A stretch of DNA of 7,440 bases from Mycobacteriaceae bacterium (GCA_019242135.1 JAFAWC010000035.1:1-7440), one strand, 5' to 3'. Numbered from the stretch's first letter, positions 1 to 6,043 are shown. A program made the numbers and translations. The notes: a model not told the origin generated them from the sequence alone.

Positions 1-282
1 GCGAACGCGGTGGACAACGAGGAGGAGATGCTTGAAGCGGTGCGCCACGCGATCGGCGCCGACACACTCGGTTATATTTCGCTGCGGGGGATGATCGCCG
101 CCACCGAACAACCGGCGTCGCGGCTGTGCAGTGCCTGCTTCGACGGCAAGTACCCGATCGATCTGCCGAGCGAAACCGCGTTGGGTAAGAACGTGATCGA
201 GCACATGCTGGCCAACGCCGCACGCGCGGGGGCGCCGATCCGGGCCGAGAACGACAACGTCTCGGCGTTGCGCAGGCCCTAA
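1..282 (+). CDS. purF: Amidophosphoribosyltransferase PurF, C-terminal end (partial)
   Basis: Only the last 93 codons are in the window; the reading frame is open from base 1 and ends at TAA 280-282. PurF makes 5-phosphoribosylamine from PRPP and glutamine, the first committed step of purine synthesis, in the cytosol. The tail carries the segment GYISLRGMIAATEQP and then LCSACFDGKYPI. The CxxC in that second motif matches the last two cysteines that hold the structural [4Fe-4S] cluster in the Bacillus-type enzyme, so this protein probably has the cluster. The stop overlaps by two bases the stop of the convergent gene on the other strand, leaving no room for a separate terminator. purM, normally the next gene in mycobacteria, is 1.7 kb away here. 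The family assignment is firm; nothing can be said about the N-terminal glutaminase domain, which lies outside the window. Confidence 0.96.
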   Translation, partial: ANAVDNEEEMLEAVRHAIGADTLGYISLRGMIAATEQPASRLCSACFDGKYPIDLPSETALGKNVIEHMLANAARAGAPIRAENDNVSALRRP

Positions 283-1529
283 TCCGGCGTTCTCGCCCGG
301 TCCACCACCTCGCGGAACAACTCGCGGAACCTTCTGCGCCGCCGCCTCAACCCTACGTACCAGTACACCCGGCTGGCAATTCCCTTGGGGTAGAGGTCCA
401 TTCGCTGATGATAAGCGCTGCCTGGGCCGGAGACGCCGGCTACGCGCATGTGCAGCCACGCGTCGCCTGCCACGCGGGTGTTCTTGCGCAATTGCACCAC
501 TTGGCCCGCTTCCGGCCGGATTATCTGCCAATCACGTTGGGCGGAAATGGATTTGACGATGCGCCACAGATGTTCCTCCGTTGCGGGGGTCCATCCGGAC
601 CGCTTGATTGTGTAAACGACCGCGCCGGCCCCGTTCGGGTCGCCCGGCGCCAGCTCCGACGGCGCATTGGGCCACGGCTTCTCGACGGCCCCGTCGGTGA
701 TTCTGTTGAGCGCCAACGACACCGCGTCCCGATAGCCCGTCAGTCCGCCTACTGGGGGCGCGATGAGCGTGTCGATGTCATGGTTGTCCATCACCGCGGT
801 GCAACGCAGCGATTCGACCAGCCGGCGGGCCAGGCCTGTCGGAATCGGGGTCACCAATCCCACCCAGCGGCTGGCGAATGCGGTCGTGAGCAGCGGCAGC
901 ACCACCATCACCCGCCGTCGCAATCCGGCGGTGTCGGCGTAGATTTGCATCATCTCGCCGTACTCGAGCACGTCGGGACCACCGATGTCCCACGTGCGCG
1001 ACTTGTCGACCTTGGCGGTGGCCGCCTCGACCAGGTAGTGCAGCACATCGCCGATGGCGATCGGCTGGATCCTGTTGTGCACCCACGTCGGTGTGATCAT
1101 CACCGGCAGCCGATCGCTCAGGTGCCGGATCATCTCGAACGGCGCCGAGCCGGTGCCCACGATCATGCCTGCCCGCAACGCCAGGGTTTCGACGCCGGAT
1201 GCGTTCAAGATCTCGTTGACGTTGCTGCGTCTGTGCAGGCTGCCGAGGTACACCAGCCGCTTCACTCCTGCTCGACGAGCGGCGACGACGACGTTACGGG
1301 CGACGCCTTCCCCGCCATCGGCGCCTTCCCCGCCGCCGTCGGCGGGGTCTGCCCAGACCACCTCCGCGTCGTCCCGCCACGGCGCGCCGTACAGACTGCT
1401 CGGCGTGCGGGCGACCGCCCGCACCCGGTGGCCGCGCCCGAGCAGGCGAGGCACCAGTCGGCCGGCGACGTACCCAGTCGGGGCAATCACCACGCAACGC
1501 CTGCCGAAATCGCTCAGGCGAAACCGCAC
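279..1529 (-). CDS. NAD(P)-binding SDR-like protein with C-terminal DUF2867-type domain, possibly degenerate
   Basis: This is a 416-residue protein. Residues 12-25 form the Rossmann entry strand and turn (VVIAPTGYVAGRLVP). They align with the family pattern TGATGYIGGRLVP, but the first and third glycines of GxxGxxG are changed (Ala-Pro in place of Gly-Ala, and Ala in place of Gly). A later block with KRLVYLGSL, an FEMIRHL stretch and a TWVHNRIQPIAIGDVLHYLV stretch is typical of the atypical SDR family fused to DUF2867. The last 130 residues resemble DUF2867 (GDAWLHMRV, YPKGIASRVYWYVGL). Compared with remembered members of about 490 residues, it lacks the YYLVHSM-like segment after the second strand, some residues after YLG, and a block before RPEAGQ. 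The start is GTG 1529, which overlaps the upstream cupin gene by 16 bp, so the pair is probably co-transcribed. A start at GTG 1493 is also possible. The substrate is unknown. It could be a decaying but still open gene. Confidence 0.85.
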   Translation of the reverse strand: MRFRLSDFGRRCVVIAPTGYVAGRLVPRLLGRGHRVRAVARTPSSLYGAPWRDDAEVVWADPADGGGEGADGGEGVARNVVVAARRAGVKRLVYLGSLHRRSNVNEILNASGVETLALRAGMIVGTGSAPFEMIRHLSDRLPVMITPTWVHNRIQPIAIGDVLHYLVEAATAKVDKSRTWDIGGPDVLEYGEMMQIYADTAGLRRRVMVVLPLLTTAFASRWVGLVTPIPTGLARRLVESLRCTAVMDNHDIDTLIAPPVGGLTGYRDAVSLALNRITDGAVEKPWPNAPSELAPGDPNGAGAVVYTIKRSGWTPATEEHLWRIVKSISAQRDWQIIRPEAGQVVQLRKNTRVAGDAWLHMRVAGVSGPGSAYHQRMDLYPKGIASRVYWYVGLRRRRRRFRELFREVVDRARTPD

Positions 1530-1942
1530 CCCGGGTCGGGAGCATCCTCCGAGAGCGCACTGCCGGCCGGAAGAACGTAGAGGACCTGCAGCACTAGCGG
1601 GGTGTCACCCAGGTTGCGGCCGATGTGCACGTGGTCGGCGCCGCTTGGCTCGAAAATACCTGCGCCGGTGGGGTATTCGCCGTCTACCGAGCAGTCGGCC
1701 ATGTTGTGGGTCAGCGTGCCCGCCTTGATGACGCCGTACAACCGCCCGGTATGCCAGTGCCAACCGGTGCTGCCACCCGGCGCGATGGTGATCTCGCGGA
1801 ACACGTAGTCGGTGCCGTCTTCGGTTCGTTGCCACAGCACGCTGGCGCTGACGCCGGTGGCTGCGGTGCCCGAAGCCGTTGCCGTCCCAGTGAACGAGGC
1901 GACGAGGATCGCCGCTGTCAACACGACACTGCGAATCCGCAT
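1514..1942 (-). CDS. Secreted small cupin-domain protein
   Basis: This 142-residue protein has a cleavable signal peptide: MRIR, a hydrophobic stretch at residues 6-17, and an ATA cleavage motif at 21-23. The mature part is a single cupin. Motif 1 is GSTGWHWH...G (His62 and His64), with Tyr69 where the usual metal-binding Glu would be. Motif 2 is EPSGADHVHIGRN (His104, His106, Asn110). Two cysteines, Cys84 and Cys139, could form a disulfide in the exported protein. The ATG at 1942 was chosen over a longer upstream reading because it begins the signal peptide and has AAGGG (1950-1954) 7 nt upstream. It is the first gene of a minus-strand pair with the SDR-like gene, which starts inside its last codons. 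Its 5' end faces purM across 51 bp. Metal binding is likely from the histidines; the substrate is unknown. Confidence 0.88.
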   Translation of the reverse strand: MRIRSVVLTAAILVASFTGTATASGTAATGVSASVLWQRTEDGTDYVFREITIAPGGSTGWHWHTGRLYGVIKAGTLTHNMADCSVDGEYPTGAGIFEPSGADHVHIGRNLGDTPLVLQVLYVLPAGSALSEDAPDPGCGFA

Positions 1943-1949
1943 ACCGGTA

Positions 1950-1954
1950 CCCTT
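1950..1954 (-). promoter_or_regulatory. Ribosome binding site of the cupin gene
   Basis: AAGGG lies 7 nt upstream of the ATG at 1942. It decides the start in favour of the signal-peptide form over a longer open frame that reaches into purM on the opposite strand. Confidence 0.6.
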
Positions 1955-1993
1955 GCACGCGATGGGCGAGTTGACCGAGCGAATCACTAGCCA

Positions 1994-3079
1994 GTGACCA
2001 AGCGAGCCGGCGACGACAGCGGTTCGGCTGGCATCTCTTATGCCTCCTCTGGGGTGGACATCGAGGCGGGCGATCGAGCGGTCGAACTGCTCAAGCCGTT
2101 GGCGAAGAAGGCCACCAGACCCGAAGTCGTCGGGGAACTGGGCGGGTTCGCGGGACTGTTCGCGCTCAAGGGCGGCTATCGGGAGCCGCTGCTGGCCGCC
2201 TCGACCGACGGGGTGGGAACCAAGGTCGCGATCGCACAGGCGATGGACAAGCACGACACGGTCGGGCTTGACCTGGTGGCGATGGTCGTCGACGACATCG
2301 TGGTGTGTGGCGCCGAGCCGCTGCTGCTGCAGGATTACATCGCCGTCGGCCAAGTCGTGCCCGAACGCGTCGCGGCGCTCGCCGCCGGCATCGCCGAGGG
2401 CTGCCTGCAGGCCGGCTGCGCACTACTCGGGGGCGAGACCGCCGAGCATCCGGGACTGATGGCGCCCGACGCCTACGACATCTCGGCCACCGGTATCGGT
2501 GTGGTGGAGGCCGACGACGTGCTGGGACCCGACCGGGTGCGGCCCGGCGACGTCGTGATCGCGATGGCGTCCACGGGGCTGCACTCCAACGGCTACTCGT
2601 TGGCCCGTCACGTGTTGCTGGAGATCGACCGGATGAATCTCGCGGGTCATGTCGAGGAGTTCGGTCGCACCCTGGGCGAGGAATTGCTGGAGCCCACCCG
2701 CATCTATGCCAAGGACTGTCTGGCGCTTGCCGCCGAGACACAGGTCAAGACGTTCTGCCACGTGACCGGCGGCGGGCTCGCCGGCAACCTGACCCGCGTC
2801 GTTCCGCACGGGCTGCGGGCCGAGCTGGATCGCGGGACCTGGACCCCGGCGCCGGTGTTCAAGATGATCGCGCAGCGCGGACGGATCGATCGCGCGGAGA
2901 TGGAGAAAACGTTCAACATGGGCGTCGGCATGGTCGCGGTGGTCAGCGCCGACGACACCGACCGCGCGCTGGCCATTCTGACGGCCCGTCACATGGACTG
3001 CTGGGTGCTGGGCACCGTGAAGAAGGTCGGGAAAAGCAATACCCGCGTGGAGCTTGTCGGACGGCACCCGCGGTTCTGA
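1994..3079 (+). CDS. purM: Phosphoribosylformylglycinamidine cyclo-ligase (AIR synthase)
   Basis: PurM closes the imidazole ring of the purine precursor: FGAM plus ATP gives AIR, in the cytosol, usually as a homodimer. The 361-residue length is normal for mycobacteria. Visible family motifs are SYASSGVDIEAGDRA at about 15-29, STDGVGTK at 70-77, GGETAEHPGL at 146-155, STGLHSNGYS at 193-202, HVTGGGLAGNL at 256-266 and MEKTFNMGVGM in the C-terminal half. The GTG at 1994 gives an N-terminus like those of mycobacterial PurM; the Shine-Dalgarno sequence before it is weak. In M. tuberculosis it follows purF directly. Here an opposing two-gene cassette intervenes, and only 51 bp separate it from the divergent cupin start. 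It must therefore have its own promoter there or read through a long antisense stretch. No clear -10/-35 pair was seen in the 51 bp. Confidence 0.98.
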   Translation: MTKRAGDDSGSAGISYASSGVDIEAGDRAVELLKPLAKKATRPEVVGELGGFAGLFALKGGYREPLLAASTDGVGTKVAIAQAMDKHDTVGLDLVAMVVDDIVVCGAEPLLLQDYIAVGQVVPERVAALAAGIAEGCLQAGCALLGGETAEHPGLMAPDAYDISATGIGVVEADDVLGPDRVRPGDVVIAMASTGLHSNGYSLARHVLLEIDRMNLAGHVEEFGRTLGEELLEPTRIYAKDCLALAAETQVKTFCHVTGGGLAGNLTRVVPHGLRAELDRGTWTPAPVFKMIAQRGRIDRAEMEKTFNMGVGMVAVVSADDTDRALAILTARHMDCWVLGTVKKVGKSNTRVELVGRHPRF

Positions 3080-3111
3080 CCGGCCCCCCAAGCGACGGTC
3101 TTAAAGCGGCG

Positions 3112-3137
3112 CCTCAACGGACGACCTCAACGGACGA
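3112..3137. repeat. 13-bp tandem repeat, two copies
   Basis: CCTCAACGGACGA occurs twice without a gap, followed by a third partial CTCA that forms the stop region of the DUF3073 gene. It lies in the 59-bp gap between the convergent stops of purM and the DUF3073 gene. No Rho-independent terminator with a T-run is evident in this gap. Confidence 0.85.
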
Positions 3138-3138
3138 C

Positions 3139-3306
3139 TCAGTGGCGCCAGTCGTCCTCGTCGGCCCAGGGATCGTTGTCGTCGGCCTCGACGTGGTCCT
3201 CGCCGGACAGCTCACGTTGGAGCCGCTGGAAATCCGTTTGTGGGGAGCTGTACTTCAACTCCCTGGCAACCTTCGTCTGCTTCGCCTTCGCCCGGCCGCG
3301 GCCCAT
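3139..3306 (-). CDS. DUF3073 family small protein (Rv0810c-like)
   Basis: This 55-residue protein begins MGRGRAKAKQTKVARELKYS. The N-terminus is strongly basic (residues 1-20), the middle is SSPQTDFQRLQREL, and the tail is acidic (DDNDPWADEDDW). That polarity and the opening motif are characteristic of DUF3073, which in actinobacteria sits next to purM. The function is unknown; the basic head suggests binding to nucleic acid or the ribosome, which is inference. The start is ATG 3306, with a purine-rich GAGGGGG (reverse strand, about 3314-3320) just upstream. It is convergent with purM and lies 140 bp downstream of the same-strand ygfZ-family gene, probably with its own promoter. Confidence 0.92.
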   Translation of the reverse strand: MGRGRAKAKQTKVARELKYSSPQTDFQRLQRELSGEDHVEADDNDPWADEDDWRH

Positions 3307-3320
3307 GGGGGAACCCCCTC
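3307..3320 (-). promoter_or_regulatory. Ribosome binding site inside a G5/C5 palindrome, DUF3073 gene
   Basis: On the minus strand the bases before the ATG read GAGGGGGTTCCCCC. The G-run that serves as Shine-Dalgarno is directly followed by its complement, touching the start codon. A two-base loop is too tight for all five pairs, but four pairs with a four-base loop could form and hide the site. Confidence 0.45.
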
Positions 3321-3389
3321 GCGCAATAACGGAGCGGCCCGACGTGAAGGCGGCTCCGATCTGAGTGTGTGTTTATTAGTCCTGACAAC

Positions 3390-3395
3390 ACTTTA
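3390..3395 (-). promoter_or_regulatory. Possible -10 box for the DUF3073 gene
   Basis: TAAAGT on the minus strand fits the mycobacterial TANNNT -10 pattern. It lies in the AT-richest part of the ygfZ-DUF3073 gap and would give a leader of roughly 75 nt. No convincing -35 box is present, and TAATAA at 3373-3378 is an alternative. Confidence 0.3.
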
Positions 3396-3425
3396 CCGTG
3401 CCGTCACGCCATCCGCTGTGAGGGC

Positions 3426-3437
3426 CGCGAGCTCGCG
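3426..3437. repeat. 12-bp perfect palindrome
   Basis: CGCGAGCTCGCG lies just downstream of the ygfZ-family stop and upstream of the possible DUF3073 promoter. It could be an operator or part of a transcript hairpin. It could also be chance in GC-rich DNA. Confidence 0.5.
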
Positions 3438-3446
3438 TAACGCCGG

Positions 3447-4532
3447 TCACCGCGGGATGCCGCGCAGTCGATCGACCGCGGCACGGCCGGCACCGACGCC
3501 GCCGGACGCCGGCACACTGTCCGGGTCGACGGTCACCGGCGCCTCGCCGTCCTCGCCGGCGACGACGAGCGGCGTGTCCGCCGCCAGTCCGCGTTTGACC
3601 AGCGCGAGGGCCACCGGTCCGAGGTCGACGTGGTCGATGACCGTGCCGAGCCGCCCCACCGCGCGTCCCCCGGCCAGCAGCGCGGCCCCGGTGGCCGGAC
3701 GCGAAACCGAGCCGTCGAGGTGGGTAAGCACCAACATGCGCGGCGGCTTGCCGAGGTTGTGCACGCGGGCGACCGTTTCCTGCCCGCGGTAGCAGCCCTT
3801 GTCCAGGTGCACCGCCGTGCCAATCCACCCGACCTCGTGCGGGATGGTCCGTTCGTCGGTGTCCACGCCGAGCCGGGGTCGCAGGCTCGCCACCCGGTGC
3901 GCCTCGTATGCCCACACGCCGGCCGGCCGCAGCCCGGCCGTCTGCAGCCGCTGCCGCCACCCCGTGAGCCGGTCACGGGGTACGACGACATCGACGGCGA
4001 CCGGGGGGCCCCCGGGCCCGGTCGGCATGCGCCGGACGAACCCGCCGTCCGCGAGCCCGACGGCGACATCGTCGGGCAGCGCGTCAATCCTCAGTGCGTC
4101 GAGCACAGTCCGCTCCGCCAGCCGCGGGCCGAGCAGCGATACCACCCCGTACGAAGCGGCGACGGGTGCCACGTCGGCCCAGAACACCATCCGCTTGAGA
4201 TATGCGAGCAACGGCTCCGTGCGCCACGGTTCGGTGTCGAGGTAGCTGACTCCGCCCACCTCGGTCTGGATCCAGTGATCTTCGACGCGGCCCTGCCCGT
4301 CGAGGCTGAGGTTCTGCACCGTCGCCCCCTCGGGGAGCTCGGCGACGTGTTGGGAAGAGATGTTGTGCAGCCAAGCCAGCCGGTCTGGCCCCGTCAGCGC
4401 GATCACGCCGCGATGGGACCGGTCGATGAGCACCCCGTCGGTGACTGCGGCGCGCTGCTCGCCGAGCGGGTCGCCGTAGTGCCAGGCGGCCCCGGCGTCG
4501 GGGCCGGCGGCGGGCGCGGGCACTGCGGTCAC
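3447..4532 (-). CDS. YgfZ/GcvT-family folate-binding protein (Rv0811c-like)
   Basis: This 361-residue protein belongs to the YgfZ family, tetrahydrofolate-binding relatives of the glycine-cleavage T protein that help maintain or repair certain Fe-S enzymes. The family signature is present: LDKGCYRGQE at about 243-252, with the conserved Cys247, then a VHNLGKPPR stretch. The N-terminal half has the expected DRSHRGVIALTGPDRLAWLHN and LDGQGRVEDHW segments. The GTG at 4532 is supported by the TAGAGT box six bases upstream, which would give a leaderless mRNA, and by the absence of a good Shine-Dalgarno. It is divergent from the ADC lyase gene with 59 bp between the starts, an arrangement shared with M. 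tuberculosis. A link to folate through both products is plausible but inferred. The C-terminal 30 residues, rich in Gly, Ala and Arg, look like a variable tail. Confidence 0.95.
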   Translation of the reverse strand: MTAVPAPAAGPDAGAAWHYGDPLGEQRAAVTDGVLIDRSHRGVIALTGPDRLAWLHNISSQHVAELPEGATVQNLSLDGQGRVEDHWIQTEVGGVSYLDTEPWRTEPLLAYLKRMVFWADVAPVAASYGVVSLLGPRLAERTVLDALRIDALPDDVAVGLADGGFVRRMPTGPGGPPVAVDVVVPRDRLTGWRQRLQTAGLRPAGVWAYEAHRVASLRPRLGVDTDERTIPHEVGWIGTAVHLDKGCYRGQETVARVHNLGKPPRMLVLTHLDGSVSRPATGAALLAGGRAVGRLGTVIDHVDLGPVALALVKRGLAADTPLVVAGEDGEAPVTVDPDSVPASGGVGAGRAAVDRLRGIPR

Positions 4533-4538
4533 CTGTCA

Positions 4539-4544
4539 ACTCTA
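4539..4544 (-). promoter_or_regulatory. -10 box of the ygfZ-family gene, leaderless layout
   Basis: TAGAGT on the minus strand is followed by six bases and then the GTG start. This matches TANNNT with transcription starting at the start codon. No clear -35 box is seen, which is common in mycobacteria. Confidence 0.55.
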
Positions 4545-4578
4545 CGGTCGCTCCGCAGCTGTCCGCAGGGCCGCCCGT

Positions 4579-4584
4579 TACGGT
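4579..4584 (+). promoter_or_regulatory. -10 box of the ADC lyase gene, leaderless layout
   Basis: TACGGT is followed by seven bases and ATG 4592. There is no Shine-Dalgarno, so transcription probably starts at the A of the ATG. This also argues against the alternative upstream GTG at 4583, which overlaps the box. Confidence 0.55.
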
Positions 4585-4591
4585 GTTGCTC

Positions 4592-5443
4592 ATGTCGGTT
4601 GTCGTCACCCTCGACGGTCGGTTTCACGAACCGGATGCGCCGCTTCTGCACGCCGACGAACTGGCGGCTGTGCGGGGCGACGGCATCTTCGAGACCCTGC
4701 TGGTGCGCGATGGGGCGCCGTGCCTGCTGGACGCGCACCTGCAGCGGCTGACGCAGTCGGCGGCCGCGATGGACCTGCCCACGCCGGACGCCGGCGCCTG
4801 GCGTTCTGCGTCAGGGGCCGCGGCGTCTCGCTGGGCGGCACGCAGCAGCGACGAGGGTGTGATGCGGTGGGTGTACAGCCGCGGCCGGGAGAGCGGCGGG
4901 AGCCCGACCACATACATCACGGTCGGGCGGCTGCCGGACCGGGTGTTGGCCGCGCGCAGCGACGGCCTGGCGGCGGTGACGCTGGCCCGGGAAATGCCGA
5001 CGACGGCCTCTGCCGCGCCGTGGCTGTTGGCCGGCGCCAAGACATTGTCGTATGCGATCAACATGGCGGCGCTGCGGCATGCGGCCGAGCGCGGCGCCGG
5101 TGACGTCATCTTTGTCAGCACGGACGGCTACGTCCTCGAGGGCCCCCGGTCCACCGTCGTGATCGCCGCCGACGACGGATTCCAGACACCGCCGCCGTCC
5201 CTGCCCATCCTCCACGGCACCACACAGCAGGCCCTCTTCGAGGTCGCCACCGAGAAGGGCTACCGCTGCGAATACCGACCGCTACGTCCTGCGGATTTGC
5301 TTTCGGCCCAAGGAATTTGGCTGGTCTCGAGCATCACCTTGGCCGCCCGCGTGCACACGCTCGACGGCCGGGCCCTGCCGGCGGCACCACTGGCCGCCGA
5401 GTTCGCCCAACTCGTCGACCTCGCGATCGTCAGTGACCGGTGA
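4592..5443 (+). CDS. pabC: 4-amino-4-deoxychorismate lyase (PLP class IV)
   Basis: This 283-residue, fold-type IV PLP enzyme is the orthologue by context and sequence of Rv0812, to which ADC lyase activity is attributed. It splits aminodeoxychorismate into p-aminobenzoate and pyruvate for folate synthesis. Motifs are LLHADELAAVRGDGIFETLL near the N-terminus, the PLP lysine in GAKTLSYAINMAALRHA (Lys150), GDVIFVSTDGYVLEGPRSTV with Glu183, and LHGTTQQALFE in the phosphate-binding part. The ATG at 4592 gives MSVVVTLDG, like mycobacterial relatives; an in-frame GTG at 4583 would add only three residues. A branched-chain or D-amino-acid aminotransferase role is an alternative for this fold, but the synteny favours ADC lyase. 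The gene is not followed by another intact plus-strand gene. A weak CCGCC/GGCGG inverted repeat (5444-5448 and 5471-5475) lies just after the stop. Confidence 0.93.
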   Translation: MSVVVTLDGRFHEPDAPLLHADELAAVRGDGIFETLLVRDGAPCLLDAHLQRLTQSAAAMDLPTPDAGAWRSASGAAASRWAARSSDEGVMRWVYSRGRESGGSPTTYITVGRLPDRVLAARSDGLAAVTLAREMPTTASAAPWLLAGAKTLSYAINMAALRHAAERGAGDVIFVSTDGYVLEGPRSTVVIAADDGFQTPPPSLPILHGTTQQALFEVATEKGYRCEYRPLRPADLLSAQGIWLVSSITLAARVHTLDGRALPAAPLAAEFAQLVDLAIVSDR

Positions 5444-5505
5444 CCGCCAAGCACGGGGCCCGCGAAGTTCGGCGGTGCTGGTCATGTCGGCCGCCAGGCA
5501 CAACG
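5444..5505. other. Gap between ADC lyase and permease remnant
   Basis: Together with the pseudogene and module, this makes up the 760-bp stretch from 5444 to 6204 without an intact ordinary gene. These 62 bp hold only a weak CCGCC...GGCGG inverted repeat (5444-5448 and 5471-5475) that might help end pabC transcription. Nothing else is seen here. Confidence 0.4.
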
Positions 5506-5963
5506 TCACGAATACGTCGGTTCCGTCGCTGCCCGGGTGGAACGTTTGGACGAAGTAGACACCTTGTAGCCGCCCAGTAGCACGACCGCCCAGATAGGTA
5601 GCGCATAGAGCGCAACACGCTGGGTTGGGTCGAAGGCTAGCAGCACAGCGACGAAGGTCAGGAACACCAGTGTGGCCCAACACAATTGGCTGGCGAAGGG
5701 CAGCTTGAACGAACTCTCGGGCGCCAGCCCCCGCGTGACCCGGCGGCGGTAGACCAGGTGGCAGGCGATGATGACACCCCCGGCACGTGAGCATGGCTGG
5801 TGTTGTCGAAGATCTTCGGGGCCGCTCCGTCTGAGGCGAGTTTCTTGAGCAGTCGTCCATTGCTGTAAAGCCCCGCATTGCACGAGGACAACGCCGACGC
5901 CAACACCACGAAGTTCATCACGCTGGCAGTGACTTTCGCCAGATGATCTGAGGACTTCGTGAA
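5506..5963 (-). pseudogene. Remnant of an APC-family amino-acid permease (CycA-like), frameshifted
   Basis: Two adjoining reading frames on the minus strand encode the C-terminal third of a GABA/D-serine/D-alanine-type permease. Frame one (5963 to about 5778) has MNFVVLASALSSCNAGLYS, then GRLLKKLASDGAAPK and HAHVPG, close to the CycA stretch INFVVLTSAASSANSGVFS. Frame two (about 5781 to 5506) has CHLVYRRR, SSFKLPF, LCWATLVFLTFVAVLLAF and ALPIWAVVLLGGYKV, matching the last two membrane helices. The frame changes at a run of five C (5777-5781). About 40-45 residues normally found between HVP and the YLVYR helix are missing, so a deletion with frameshift is the likely event. Just upstream, a TGA (5964-5966 on the reverse strand) closes frame one, and the first eight or so helices are absent. 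No function is expected. Confidence 0.88.
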
Positions 5964-6004
5964 TCACTGTAATAACTCGCTGGCAACCCCGTCGGCGTCG
6001 GTGG

Positions 6005-6010
6005 TACGTT
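6005..6010 (+). promoter_or_regulatory. Possible -10 box for the plus-strand structured module
   Basis: TACGTT fits TANNNT. CTGGCA at 5980-5985 is a partial -35 match with a 19-base spacer. The predicted start is near 6017-6018, just before the extended Shine-Dalgarno sequence. Confidence 0.3.
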
Positions 6011-6024
6011 CGCCGGTACACGGG

Positions 6025-6034
6025 AAAGGAGGTG
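6025..6034 (+). promoter_or_regulatory. Extended Shine-Dalgarno sequence
   Basis: AAAGGAGGTG is far longer than is usual in this window. With its flanks (6024-6038) it could pair over 15 consecutive bases with the 3' tail of 16S rRNA, one pair being G-U. It precedes the 12-codon ORF starting at TTG 6044. Confidence 0.5.
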
Positions 6035-6043
6035 GTCCGCGAA

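Noticed and set aside
408..1580. Long plus-strand open frame (390 codons) opposite the SDR-like gene
   Set aside because: The translation is rich in His, Arg, Gln and Pro with no recognisable motif. It is the antisense shadow of the minus-strand gene, which has clear Rossmann and DUF2867 features.
1943..2353. Longer N-terminal extension of the cupin protein
   Set aside because: It would run antisense into purM, is Arg/His-rich, and would bury the signal peptide that begins at ATG 1942 behind a good ribosome binding site.
2305..3792. Plus-strand open frame of 495 codons overlapping purM in another frame and running over the DUF3073 and ygfZ-family genes
   Set aside because: It is Arg-rich, low-complexity sequence typical of an off-frame reading in GC-rich DNA. 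purM and the two minus-strand genes carry the family motifs.
3630..4751. Plus-strand open frame of 373 codons antisense to the ygfZ-family gene
   Set aside because: No family features; the minus strand has the KGCYRGQE signature.
5282..5878. Minus-strand open frame of 198 codons across the pabC end and the permease remnant
   Set aside because: It is the third frame of DNA that matches permease in the other two. A stretch near YFVQTFHPG looks protein-like but has no family match I can name, and the frame runs antisense into pabC.
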